A stretch of 64,000 bases of DNA from Armatimonadota bacterium (GCA_013178155.1 JABLXH010000003.1:1-64000), one strand, 5' to 3'; positions 43,513 to 51,832 are shown, counted from the first letter of the stretch. Program-made: numbers and translations. The notes: generated from the sequence alone by a model not told the origin.

Positions 43513-44436
43513 TTATGGCGGCTCCAGACCAGTGCCAGAGTGGGCCTCCGGGAGGGATTCTGAACCGTCCCGGACCGCACCCGGGCCCGCTGGCTTCCAG
43601 CTCTGCAGTGCGTTCCCCAGGCCCCAGACCAGGGCAAAGGCTGCCAGGTAGACCACCACATCCGACCCCCCGTGGACAAACTGCCCCAGCGCCAGCTCGG
43701 GCCCGACGAGCTCCCCCACGACTACCACGGAAAGCAGGCGGATCACGTTGGCGGCGATGACAATCACCGGCGTGAGCGCATAGATGACCAGCTTCTGCCA
43801 CGTGGCCAGACGCATCAGTTCCGCCACCACCCCCCCGGCCAGGAACAGCGCGACGAGGGAGTTCATGCCGCTGCAGGCCTCGGCCACCACGAACTGGAAG
43901 CTGGGCAAGGCGACGTTGACACCCTCGCGCAGCACGGGAATCCCAAAGAGCCGAGTGGCAGCCACGGTGAGAATCGTGGAGATCACCTGCATCGGCATGG
44001 CGACCATCCCGAGGATGTGGCGGGGAAAGGGGATGGCAAACAGGAACAGGGCCAGGCTGAAGCCCAGGACCCGCAGATAGGCCGATCCGAGACCCGTGGC
44101 CACCAACCCCATGAGCACCACCGGGAAAGACAACCCGACGATGAACCGCGCCCCCGTCACATACCCCAGGAAGCAAACCACCAGACCGGCCCCGAGGAGC
44201 CATAGCCCCCGGGCCGAAGGGCTCGGCGTGAGCACGGCCAGCTCACGGCGGTGAAACCAGATCAGCCCCGCGACGGCAAGAGGCACCAGCGGGCAATGGC
44301 TGTAGGCCGCCTCGTTGGCCCAGCGATACCAAAAGGCCGGCCAGACGTGCCTATAGAGGGCAACCAGAAGCACCGCACAGAGCACAGCCCAGAGGATCAG
44401 GACAGTCCGGTTAGTCTGATTGGACGGTGACTCCAC
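43513..44436 (-). CDS. exosortase (membrane transpeptidase for PEP-CTERM-type proteins)
   Basis: A 307-residue integral membrane protein with about eight helices. The catalytic residues are present: Cys188 in VVAEACSGMNS, Arg233 in AANVIRLLSVV and His255 in QFVHGGSD. Exosortases cut C-terminal PEP-type signals and probably attach the protein to a surface glycolipid or polymer. It starts with GTG 44436 behind AAGGAG, 15 bp after the GT-C gene stop. EpsI lies two genes upstream. The only sorting signals found in the window are of TPELST type, so these are its likely substrates. The exosortase subclass is not assigned. Confidence 0.92.
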   Translation of the reverse strand: MESPSNQTNRTVLILWAVLCAVLLVALYRHVWPAFWYRWANEAAYSHCPLVPLAVAGLIWFHRRELAVLTPSPSARGLWLLGAGLVVCFLGYVTGARFIVGLSFPVVLMGLVATGLGSAYLRVLGFSLALFLFAIPFPRHILGMVAMPMQVISTILTVAATRLFGIPVLREGVNVALPSFQFVVAEACSGMNSLVALFLAGGVVAELMRLATWQKLVIYALTPVIVIAANVIRLLSVVVVGELVGPELALGQFVHGGSDVVVYLAAFALVWGLGNALQSWKPAGPGAVRDGSESLPEAHSGTGLEPP

Positions 44437-44451
44437 GCCAACTCCTTGTGA

Positions 44452-46293
44452 TTACTCACCTGCGGACGGTGTAGCGGCTGGACGCGGTCCGCGCCGACGC
44501 GCCTCGGCCTGGCGTGCCAACAGGTTCTCGAAGCGCTTGCGAGTATCGGGCTTCAGCTCCTTGGCGCCCTTCGGCGTCATGGTGAGCAGTTCGTTGTCCG
44601 GGAAGAACAGCGCAGGGCCGAGCTTCCTGGTCTCTTCTGGCTCGGTCAAGGCCTTGCGCCAGGGATCATCCGCTCCACGTCCCCCGCTCAGCAGGTCCCG
44701 CGTCAGATAGACGAGATGGGGCGCCCGACTCAGGCGCGTGATGGAATCCATGTCCTGCGGCTGCTTCGGCAGCAGAATGGCGCGATGTGGGCCGTACCAG
44801 GCCACCACCCACGGATTGTCCGTAAGAAAGACCGTCTTCTCCTCCAGGTCCAGGTACTTGGAGATCTCCTGCACCCGGACCACCGGCGCTCCCGGGCGCA
44901 CCGGCCGCCCGAGCACAGCGCTTGCCAGGTAGGGCACGGCCACGACCAACACTACGCCACTGGCTGCCAGCAGCCGCAGGCCGCGGCTTACTTTCAGGCC
45001 GCGCAGCCAGTGGACCACGGCCGCAACAGAGATGCCGGTGGCGAGGGGCCGCACGATACTGAACGGGGCGTCCGAAGCCGTAGTGAAGGCAGTTGTGAGT
45101 ATCTGGATGCCCAGGGTCCACAGGAGGATGGAGTACAGCAGTCGGCGCTCCGGAGTCTTGGGCAGCCAGATGATGGCCCCCACGAGGAAGGCAAACAGAT
45201 AGATGTTGGTGATGTCGGGCACAGCACGATAGAGCTCGACAAGCCCGCGAGCCACCTTGCGGACGGTGTCACCGGGATGGGCCAGCAGGTAAGCAACCGG
45301 ACTGCCGGGAGCATCGGAGAAGGTGCCCAGCACGCTGATCCCCGGATAGTCGGCGGTGTTCATGACCAGTTGGGCCATCTGCAGTCGCGACCAGGGGTGT
45401 CCGGTGGCCACCAGGTTCCTTCCCCACCACACCACGCCCAACAATAGCGAGATCCCGACAACCATCAGGAAGGCTGGTTTGCGGCGTGCTCCAAGGCCAG
45501 CGGTGGCCACAGCAGCCAGCGGCAACCACAGTAGCGGAGAGAAGCGACCAGCCAGGTAAGCGAGCCCACCCATGACGCCGACAGCGCCCAGCCACAGCCA
45601 AGGCATCCGCGTGGCGTCGGCTGGGCCACTGGCGCCCTGGGGCTCTCCAGTCGAAGGCGACGACGTGGTGGTCTTCAGGCAGTGGAGGGCCGCCAGGACG
45701 GCCAGCGAGAATAGCAGCGCCGTGAGCAGGATGCCGTCGGCGGTAAGGGCCATGCCAATGATGTGCACGCCACCGAAGTAGGCCAGGACCGACCAGAGCG
45801 CCACCCCGCGATCAAAGGCCAGCGCCATGATGCGATACAGCACCCAGGCCAGCGCAAACATGCACAGGGCGTTGAACATCACCACGGCATCATCGCTGAT
45901 ACCACGAGTCTGGAAGAAGAGCCCCAGCGCCACGGGATACAGCGGTGCCCGTCCGATGTCATAGCCCTTGCTATCCGGATGGCTGCCCGCCAGGGCATAG
46001 GGGAAGGTGATACGTGTGAAGAGTGTCCGGTGCATCCGGAAGTTGCGGGCGATCTGAGCCGCCTCGATGGCTTCCGTGGACACCAGGTTCGTGAAACGAG
46101 CGGTCTTGAAGCGGAAGAAGAGGCCGACACCGATGCTCAGGAGCACGACACCAAGCAGGATGGCCTTGCCGATCTGGTTGGCGGTCTGGCGTGGGTCGCG
46201 GTCATAGGGCTGCCCGGAAACGGACCGTGTTCGGCTGGGGACGGCAACGCGCCTGACCGGTGCTGGTTGTTGACCCCTCTCATCACTACTCAT
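44452..46293 (-). CDS. GT-C family membrane glycosyltransferase (ArnT/PMT-like)
   Basis: A 613-residue protein. A charged cytoplasmic N-terminus (about 40 residues) is followed by a first helix and the lumenal loop typical of GT-C enzymes (VSTEAIEAAQIARNF, with SHPDSKGYDIGRAPLYP). About ten further helices (for example AYFGGVHIIGMALTADG, GWLAYL-like stretches) and a soluble C-terminal part of about 170 residues follow. Such enzymes use polyprenol-phosphate sugars on the outer face of the inner membrane. It sits between epsI and the exosortase genes, so it may add sugar to the polymer or anchor used in sorting. Confidence 0.75.
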   Translation of the reverse strand: MSSDERGQQPAPVRRVAVPSRTRSVSGQPYDRDPRQTANQIGKAILLGVVLLSIGVGLFFRFKTARFTNLVSTEAIEAAQIARNFRMHRTLFTRITFPYALAGSHPDSKGYDIGRAPLYPVALGLFFQTRGISDDAVVMFNALCMFALAWVLYRIMALAFDRGVALWSVLAYFGGVHIIGMALTADGILLTALLFSLAVLAALHCLKTTTSSPSTGEPQGASGPADATRMPWLWLGAVGVMGGLAYLAGRFSPLLWLPLAAVATAGLGARRKPAFLMVVGISLLLGVVWWGRNLVATGHPWSRLQMAQLVMNTADYPGISVLGTFSDAPGSPVAYLLAHPGDTVRKVARGLVELYRAVPDITNIYLFAFLVGAIIWLPKTPERRLLYSILLWTLGIQILTTAFTTASDAPFSIVRPLATGISVAAVVHWLRGLKVSRGLRLLAASGVVLVVAVPYLASAVLGRPVRPGAPVVRVQEISKYLDLEEKTVFLTDNPWVVAWYGPHRAILLPKQPQDMDSITRLSRAPHLVYLTRDLLSGGRGADDPWRKALTEPEETRKLGPALFFPDNELLTMTPKGAKELKPDTRKRFENLLARQAEARRRGPRPAATPSAGE

Positions 46294-46320
46294 GGGCTGT
46301 TGATTCCTCTCCCCCGCAGA

Positions 46321-47022
46321 CTAGGGCGAAGCTGACTTCTGCTTGGCATACTTCTCCAGGGCGGCGTAGAAGGCGGGGAGCAAGCGTTGGGCGAGGTCAG
46401 CCACCGCCTGCTCTGCCGCCGGGTCATCTTGCTCCGTATGCGCATAGAGAAACACTTGGCCCCAGACAGGATCGCCATGCAACCGTGCCAGCCAACCGGC
46501 CGCAACCGCCTGCTTGAGATCAATCGCCTGCTGGCCCGGGCTGACAAACCAGTTCAGAGTGTACCGGCGGGCGGGACCATACTTGATGACCTGTCTGCTG
46601 AGCTGAGCGGTGAAGGGCACCCCCTCCAGGGGAGTCTCCCAGATGGACTTATGCTCAGGCGTCCAGCCCGAGGCGAGATAGGCAGTGGCGAAATCACGCA
46701 TCGAGCCGATACGGCTGCTAGTGACCTTCAGGATGACCTTGACCTCCCGCCTCGAAGCCTGGGCGTAGGTGCGATACTGCATCAGGGTATCGCCTTCGGC
46801 GGAAAGAGGGTTTTTCCCTGGAGTCTCATCGTTACTCTGGTCCCAGGTCCAGGGGCCGAGGCGGGCGGGGATGTCTTGCAGCGGGAAGTCGCCGACATAG
46901 ACATTGCGCGCGGCGCGCCCGCTGGCAAGCACAGCGATCAGGAGCAGCGCCAGGCTGCTGATATACACGATATGGGGTCGGCTCACTCTGAGGTCATTGC
47001 TCCCCGGGCTAGCGCGCGCCAT
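46321..47022 (-). CDS. EpsI-family exosortase-associated protein (DUF3485)
   Basis: A 233-residue protein with one N-terminal membrane helix (YISSLALLLIAVLASG) and a DUF3485 domain: FPLQDIPARLGPWTW, then REVKVILKV, FATAYLASGWT and YTLNWFVS. EpsI either stands alone or is fused to exosortases in PEP-CTERM/EPS loci; its biochemical role is unknown. It overlaps the end of the sugar transferase gene by 14 bases and precedes the GT-C gene by 27, so the operon is tightly coupled. Confidence 0.88.
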   Translation of the reverse strand: MARASPGSNDLRVSRPHIVYISSLALLLIAVLASGRAARNVYVGDFPLQDIPARLGPWTWDQSNDETPGKNPLSAEGDTLMQYRTYAQASRREVKVILKVTSSRIGSMRDFATAYLASGWTPEHKSIWETPLEGVPFTAQLSRQVIKYGPARRYTLNWFVSPGQQAIDLKQAVAAGWLARLHGDPVWGQVFLYAHTEQDDPAAEQAVADLAQRLLPAFYAALEKYAKQKSASP

Positions 47023-47701
47023 CGCGCCGGATGACGGCGCGAAGTGTGGCGAGCAGAATGGAGCAGTCCAGCGCCAGACACCTTCGCTCCAGATACTCCA
47101 TATCCTTCCTGAGCATGAAGTCGCAGTCGGTGTCCTTACGGCCGCTGACCTGCCAGAGACCAGTCAGGCCAGGACGGGCAACCAGGCGGCTCAGACCGCG
47201 GGGATCGGGGATGTGGCAGGAGATGGGGCGGGGGCCCACCAGACTCATCTCGCCACGCAAGACGTTGATAAACTGCGGGGTCTCATCCAGGCTCAGGCTG
47301 CGCAGAATGGCTCCGACGCGAGTGACCCGGGGGTCACGATCAATGCGGATCAGGGAGTTGTCGCTTTGCTTGTTGAGGGCCAGGACCTCATTCAGGCGTG
47401 CCTCGGCGTCCTGGTACATGGTGCGAAACTTGAGGATTCGGAAGGGCACACCAAACTGGCCGGGGCGGTACTGACGAAACAGGATCGGCCCCCGGGAGTC
47501 CAGCTTGATGGCCACGGCGATAATGACCCACAGCGGCAGACACAGCACAATGCCAACCAGCGCTCCGACTACGTCCAGACAGCGCTTGGCGGCCAAGTAG
47601 AACGCCAGGTTTCGTCCCCGCGGGAGGGTCAAACCACCGACAGTCGCCCCGCCGATAAGAGCGGGGTCATGCAGGTCATCCGTTATGGTTACGTGTGTCA
47701 T
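47009..47701 (-). CDS. undecaprenyl-phosphate sugar-1-phosphate transferase (bacterial sugar transferase family)
   Basis: A 230-residue initiating transferase. One membrane segment (CLDVVGALVGIVLCLPLWVI) is followed by the catalytic domain: GPILFRQYRPG, ILKFRTM, SLDETPQFINVLRGEMSLVG, PRP and RPGLTGLWQVSGR. It transfers a sugar phosphate to undecaprenyl phosphate and so starts the repeat unit. It is short, lacking the four-helix N-terminus of WcaJ-type enzymes. ATG 47701 behind GGGGAGG is taken; it overlaps the upstream GT4 gene by 26 bases. Confidence 0.9.
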   Translation of the reverse strand: MTHVTITDDLHDPALIGGATVGGLTLPRGRNLAFYLAAKRCLDVVGALVGIVLCLPLWVIIAVAIKLDSRGPILFRQYRPGQFGVPFRILKFRTMYQDAEARLNEVLALNKQSDNSLIRIDRDPRVTRVGAILRSLSLDETPQFINVLRGEMSLVGPRPISCHIPDPRGLSRLVARPGLTGLWQVSGRKDTDCDFMLRKDMEYLERRCLALDCSILLATLRAVIRRDGAR

Positions 47702-48845
47702 CGCTCTTGCCTCCCCCTGCTGTAGACCTTCGGCTTGTGGCGACCTGGTCGCCTGTAGCGAGGGTCTGGTAGAGCGTTTCGAACCGATCCGCTGTGAGAT
47801 CCCAGTTGCGCTCGGCTCGGATATAAGCACGAACTCGGTCAAACTCCGCCTGTATGATCTCTGGCTGCCGCAGGAGGGCGGCCAGTTCAGTCCGTAAGGC
47901 GTTTACATCTCGTGACTTGAAGGTGCCCCCACACGGTCCCAGCGCCTCGCGATTGGCCGGGATATCGCTGGCCAGGACATACCGACCATAGCTCATGGCC
48001 TCCAGGACAGCGATGGGCAGCCCTTCCATTTCCGACGGCTGCACATACACGTATGCGTTGGAATACAGCTCCGCCAGCAGGCGGCCGGTGACATACCCGG
48101 CGAAGATGATGCGGTCGCTGGCCTGGGCTCGCAGCCTCTGGACGTAGGAGTCCTCATAGGGACAGTCGCCGGCAATGACCAACTTGAGGTCCGTGTCCAG
48201 GTCGGCAAAGGCCTCCACCAAGTAGTGGACCCCCTTCTCCTTGACCAGACGAGCGGCGCAAAAGATATAGCGCCCGGCCTCCACTCCCAGTGTCGTCAGC
48301 TCCTGGGCGGCGACGGGCTCGGCCAGATGGACGCCGGTCGGTATGAACACCGGGGTGACGCCCACCAGTTGCTGGTACTGGTCCCGCACGACCTCTGAAA
48401 CGGCGGTAAGGCCATCGGCGCTACGGGCCCCGACGCGCGCGGCGAGATACATCGTGCGGGAAGCCCAGCGGCCCCATTTTCCGCCCTGCCAGTCGAGACC
48501 GTGAACCGTCACGACCACCCTGGCCTGTCGCTTGCGGCGCAAAAGGGGCGCCAAGGATCCCGGGGCGGATCCGTGTATGTGCAGAATGTCAAAGTCCTCT
48601 TTGAGCGCGTGCAGCGCTGCGGTGAAGGAGTGGGTCGCGGCGTCCAGATGCTTCCCTCGCAGGCCTCGAGTGACGACCCTGCGCATACCCCGGTACGGCC
48701 CACTGCCATCCTGAAGGAAGTGCGGGCGGCAATAGACCGTGACCTCATGCCCCCGGTCTGCCAGCCGCGCGCCAAGCTCCTCCACATAGTGCGCTATGCC
48801 CCCGATCGCCGGCACGGCTTTCGCACCCAGCATAGCGATCTTCAT
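47676..48845 (-). CDS. glycosyltransferase family 4 protein (exopolysaccharide operon)
   Basis: A 389-residue GT-B enzyme: KAVPAIGGIAHYVEELGARL, then IHGSAPGSLAPLL, the donor-domain strand FCAARLVKEKGVHYLVEAF and the ExxxxxxxE segment PSEMEGLPIAVLEAMSYGR. It follows the GHMP kinase gene by 53 bp and overlaps the sugar transferase gene, within the exosortase operon. It adds a sugar to the polyprenol-linked repeat unit; donor unknown. Confidence 0.85.
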   Translation of the reverse strand: MKIAMLGAKAVPAIGGIAHYVEELGARLADRGHEVTVYCRPHFLQDGSGPYRGMRRVVTRGLRGKHLDAATHSFTAALHALKEDFDILHIHGSAPGSLAPLLRRKRQARVVVTVHGLDWQGGKWGRWASRTMYLAARVGARSADGLTAVSEVVRDQYQQLVGVTPVFIPTGVHLAEPVAAQELTTLGVEAGRYIFCAARLVKEKGVHYLVEAFADLDTDLKLVIAGDCPYEDSYVQRLRAQASDRIIFAGYVTGRLLAELYSNAYVYVQPSEMEGLPIAVLEAMSYGRYVLASDIPANREALGPCGGTFKSRDVNALRTELAALLRQPEIIQAEFDRVRAYIRAERNWDLTADRFETLYQTLATGDQVATSRRSTAGGGKSDDTRNHNG

Positions 48846-48898
48846 CTGTCAAGCTGCCTTCGACGACGTTCTCCACCCCAGGCCAAGGGGAGGGTGGA

Positions 48899-49993
48899 CT
48901 ATAGACAACTGGCCACCAGCGCGAAGCGATGTGTACGATGATATTCTGCTTCCCCCCCTGCTCGCTGGTTGGCCGCTGTCTGCACCGGATGGATCTTCTG
49001 GAAGTGATAGCCTTTGGCGGTGAAGGCCTCTTGCGCTTGCCGGAACTGCTCGTCACTGCTGTACAGGCCGACAATCGCCCCACCTGAACCGGAGAATTTG
49101 GCGGGCAGGCCGAAGCTGCGGGCCGTCTCAACCATGTCAATGTTGCGCGCGCCGATCCACTCGTCGCCATAGATACGTCGGCGCGTGTTGAAGTTGGCGT
49201 CCATGAGCTGGCCCAGCGTCTCGTAGTCACGGGCGAGCAGAGCCGTCCGTGCCTCATCCGTGTAACGGGCGAACTCTTTCATGCCCGCGAGGACTTCGGG
49301 ATCCCCGGCATCGAAGCGATAACGGACATTGCTGTGGATCTTACCGGAGTCCGAAGGGCAGTCACTGTAGGCCAGGTACAGAGGCGGCAGCAGGCTGATG
49401 TCCATGGGCTCGTAGTATCCGTGGCCGTACTTGGCGATGATCTCGGGAGCGAAGTCCATGTAGACCAGACCGCCGTAGCACTGAACCACACGATCCTGCA
49501 ATCCGGCCTGAATATGGAGTTCCTTTGTCTCGACCTCGAGCACCAGGTTCGGCTGGATGGGCTTGGGCAAAACCTTCTCGTCTACTTCATAGAACTCCAT
49601 CAGTGCCTGGAGGGCGGCCGTGATAATGGCGCTGGAGCCGGCCAACCCCACCTGTCTCGGGATGTTGATGTCATACTCCATAGTGAAGTTGCGGTCCGGG
49701 AGCTGCAGACCGGCTTCCTGGCAGTACTGGTGGAACCGCTTGCAGGTGGCGAAAAGCAGCCGCAGCCCACCATAGTAGCCATCCAGCGAGGCAGTGTAGG
49801 TGAGGTCGGCGAGGTTGCGAAAACAGAAGGGATCAAACTTTGGGTGAGGGATGATCTCTAGTTGCGGGCTCTCCCACAGCGTTACCGAGGCCGCGAAATC
49901 ACCAATAAGACACGCAATGGTCTTCCCCCCGAAGCCATCTGATGGGTTTCCCATCAGTCCTACCCTGGCCCCTACAGTGCGTCGGATTACCAT
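48899..49993 (-). CDS. GHMP-family sugar kinase, glucuronokinase-like
   Basis: A 364-residue kinase. It begins RRTVGARVGLMGNPSDGFGG. Motif 2 is IPRQVGLAGSSAIITAALQAL and motif 3 is PAKFSGSGGAIVGLY. The N-terminal GNPSDGFGG and the long insert resemble plant glucuronokinases more than galactokinases, but the substrate is a guess. It is the first gene of the exosortase/EPS operon, about 600-800 bases downstream of two CTTGA-repeat promoters. It would supply a sugar 1-phosphate for nucleotide-sugar formation. Confidence 0.8.
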   Translation of the reverse strand: MVIRRTVGARVGLMGNPSDGFGGKTIACLIGDFAASVTLWESPQLEIIPHPKFDPFCFRNLADLTYTASLDGYYGGLRLLFATCKRFHQYCQEAGLQLPDRNFTMEYDINIPRQVGLAGSSAIITAALQALMEFYEVDEKVLPKPIQPNLVLEVETKELHIQAGLQDRVVQCYGGLVYMDFAPEIIAKYGHGYYEPMDISLLPPLYLAYSDCPSDSGKIHSNVRYRFDAGDPEVLAGMKEFARYTDEARTALLARDYETLGQLMDANFNTRRRIYGDEWIGARNIDMVETARSFGLPAKFSGSGGAIVGLYSSDEQFRQAQEAFTAKGYHFQKIHPVQTAANQRAGGEAEYHRTHRFALVASCL

Positions 49994-50600
49994 TGTGCTC
50001 AGACCCCCCTCACAGCCCCACGCCCTGGCCGTTTACGCGCCGGCCAGATCATCGCGAGTCTGTGAGTTGTAGCGACGAGAAACTGTGACAAAGGTAAGCG
50101 TCATCTTTCCCCCGAAGCCCCTTGACAGGTTCGCGCAAAGAGCGCTACTATCTGAAGTGACAGTGAGGGCCGACCCACGGTTCCCCAACTGCGTTGTGAC
50201 CAGGGAGCAGCCCCTCCCTGGTCACTTTGTTTATGCCGACCAGCGTTCCGCGCTGTAGTAATCCCCAACTGCCTGACCCATCTCAGCCCGATGAGTCCTC
50301 GCGGAACGCTTCATCCCCAGCCGAAGCGCCTGATGACCGCATGTGCGTAAGCCCCAGGTCAGCGACTCCGGCGTTACGTACAACATAAGTGACCTTCCCC
50401 GAGGCGACGGAAGCAGGAGGCGTGGTCTGAGCGAGTAGTTCGCTTGCTGCTATCTTAGCTGTCCTATAGGGAGGTTAGTCCCTACCGGACGGCAGACCGC
50501 CTGCCGTCGCTTACGTGATGGCAGAGCAGGGTAGCGAACTGCGTTTCTGCTGTGACGTGGTATTGCCCCCGAGGTTGCTAGGAGCCCCCTGTCCCCGAGA
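49994..50600 (-). promoter_or_regulatory. long non-coding structured leader of the exosortase/EPS operon
   Basis: About 600 bases without a credible gene. It holds several stems: 50242-50252 with 50300-50310 (11 bp), TAGGGA/TCCCTA at 50467-50484, GACGGCAG/CTGCCGTC at 50488-50508, and the stem 50195-50224. Transcripts from 50604 and 50802 would run through it on the minus strand. A long structured leader before an EPS operon recalls processive antitermination elements such as EAR, but no known motif was recognised. Confidence 0.4.
50157..50231 (+). ncRNA. candidate small antisense RNA in the EPS operon leader
   Basis: On the plus strand TTGACA (50121-50126), an 18-bp spacer and TACTAT (50145-50150) would start a transcript near 50157. 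A perfect 12-bp stem (50195-50206 with 50213-50224) followed by TTTGTTT (50225-50231) would end it. The product of about 75 nt contains no reading frame and is antisense to the EPS leader. Confidence 0.55.
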
Positions 50601-50603
50601 AAA

Positions 50604-50633
50604 AGGCTAACAACATCTCAAGTATTTGTCAAG
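50604..50633 (-). promoter_or_regulatory. EPS operon promoter P2 with two CTTGA repeats
   Basis: On the minus strand CTTGA at 50633-50629 and 50622-50618, 11 bp apart. TTGACA (50632-50627), a 17-bp spacer and TAGCCT (50609-50604); the last repeat lies 8 bases before the -10. Confidence 0.6.
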
Positions 50634-50801
50634 CTTCGCGCGGGCGATGCGACCAGCGACTGGCTGCTACTCCCACGGCTCGGCCGAAAAGCACCGCAGA
50701 AAACAAAAGCCTGGCAAGCCGGCGCCAACTGAGTCGAGACCGTGTCTCTACGAGTTGGGCACCACTAACCAGGCCAGTAGTTGCGGTGTTTTGACGGTTT
50801 C

Positions 50802-50853
50802 AGGATACCCACGACTCAAGTGCAAGTCAAGAGAAACTAAAGTGAAAATCAAG
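50802..50853 (-). promoter_or_regulatory. EPS operon promoter P1 with four CTTGA-type repeats
   Basis: On the minus strand CTTGA (50853-50849), CTTTA (50842-50838), CTTGA (50831-50827) and CTTGA (50820-50816), each 11 bp apart. TTGACT (50830-50825), a 17-bp spacer and TATCCT (50807-50802). Repeat number and phasing match the promoter at 43451-43501. Confidence 0.65.
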
Positions 50854-50965
50854 GCAAAAGTGTGAGTTGTCGACTCTGTAAGGGGGTCGGGGACGAGGCG
50901 ATCTCAGCGGAAGATACCAGTCGTGGTAGTACCGACGTTCAAGCCCAATGGCTATATGACAATGT

Positions 50966-51832
50966 CTAGCCTCCGGCTGTCTCCTGACGGAGGCGCTTGA
51001 TGGCTTCCTCTACAGCGGGGTTCTGGAAGCCGTAGCTGTCGCGCAGGATCGCTGCCACCTGGTCCAGCGACCAGCCCTCTCGCTTTACCCCCCGAGCATA
51101 GGCGAGGATGCTCGCTTGTTGCTCACGTTTGCTCTGGCCGCGCTGAACCTCTGCCCCATCCTTGTCGCTCTGACGTATCTTGATCACCGTATAGAGATAC
51201 GCGATGGGATTGCGAACTTCAGTCTCCTCTACGCGCCGCTCGACGATCTGAATGGCCTCCTTGATGACGTCAGTATCGTAGTTGCGCAGGAAGCTTGCGA
51301 TGCTTTTCACCTGGCCCTTGGGGACGGCAAAGATCTGGGCTATCTGTCCCGCCAGCCGAATGTGAGTTGACGAGGGCGAGTCGTCTTTGTCTATATCAAG
51401 ATGTGAGACAAGACTCTCGTCACTAGAAGAACTAGGGAACTGCCCGTCTGGCACTTCTGCAGTTGCCAACCTGGCACTTCTTGAAGTGCCAATTTGGCAC
51501 TTCTCGTCAGCATCAGGGGTTAAGCGGGGCAGAATGTAGCGATTCGGCATGCCACGGCCCGGCCGCTCAACGATAATCAGGCCATGCTCAGCCAGTTCCT
51601 TCAGGTAGCGAATGAGGCTCCTCTTCCCCATTCCGAAATCGCGTGCGACTTGTTCCTGGCCGGGGAACTTGCCGTCCTTCCAGGCGCACGCCAGCAGGGC
51701 AGCGTAGGCAAGCTTCGCGCCAGGCGAGAGCTCCTGAAGTCGAAGCACGATGTTAGGTACCTGCGTAAAGCCATAGCGCAGGGTACCGTCTTCGACAATG
51801 ATAATACCGCCCTCGTCGTTATACCGGGCCAC
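50966..51832 (-). CDS. HTH_36-type replication-initiator-like protein
   Basis: A 288-residue protein. After YGFTQVPNIVLRLQELSPGAKLAYAALLAC, a winged-helix region (GQEQVARDFGMGKRSLIRYLKELAEHGLI) matches helix-turn-helix proteins of plasmids, integrative elements and phages (HTH_36 type). A Ser/Asp-rich middle is followed by a DnaD/primosome-like helical part (AIQIVERRVEETEVRNPIAYLYTVI). It starts with GTG 51832 behind GAGGAGGAT. The stretch coding for residues about 110-128 contains the 23-bp DNA repeats listed next. The neighbouring MerR-like, ParA and small partner genes suggest a plasmid-type maintenance block; direct evidence for replication is lacking. Confidence 0.6.
   Translation of the reverse strand: MARYNDEGGIIIVEDGTLRYGFTQVPNIVLRLQELSPGAKLAYAALLACAWKDGKFPGQEQVARDFGMGKRSLIRYLKELAEHGLIIVERPGRGMPNRYILPRLTPDADEKCQIGTSRSARLATAEVPDGQFPSSSSDESLVSHLDIDKDDSPSSTHIRLAGQIAQIFAVPKGQVKSIASFLRNYDTDVIKEAIQIVERRVEETEVRNPIAYLYTVIKIRQSDKDGAEVQRGQSKREQQASILAYARGVKREGWSLDQVAAILRDSYGFQNPAVEEAIKRLRQETAGG
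51449..51504. repeat. three 23-bp-spaced iterons inside the replication-like gene
   Basis: TGGCACTTCT occurs at 51449, 51472 and 51495, exactly 23 bp apart. An inverted GAAGTGCCA lies at 51483-51491 and a degenerate copy near 51461, so the last pair forms a palindrome AAGTGCCA-N3-TGGCACTT. Because 23 is not a multiple of three, each copy is read in a different frame; selection is therefore on the DNA, not the peptide. Confidence 0.75.

Noticed and set aside
44716-45447. Plus-strand open frame opposite the GT-C gene
   Set aside because: Low-complexity Gln/His/Gly translation typical of an antisense shadow.
43382-50190. About 17 of 20 matches between plus-strand segments near 43383 and 50171
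   Set aside because: Matches of this quality between 20-mers are expected by chance many times in a 64 kb window.
50285-50310. Sequence resembling a hammerhead ribozyme core (CCGATGAGTCC then GGAACGC)
   Set aside because: The conserved GAAA of the core is missing and the flanking stems do not form; the match is partial.
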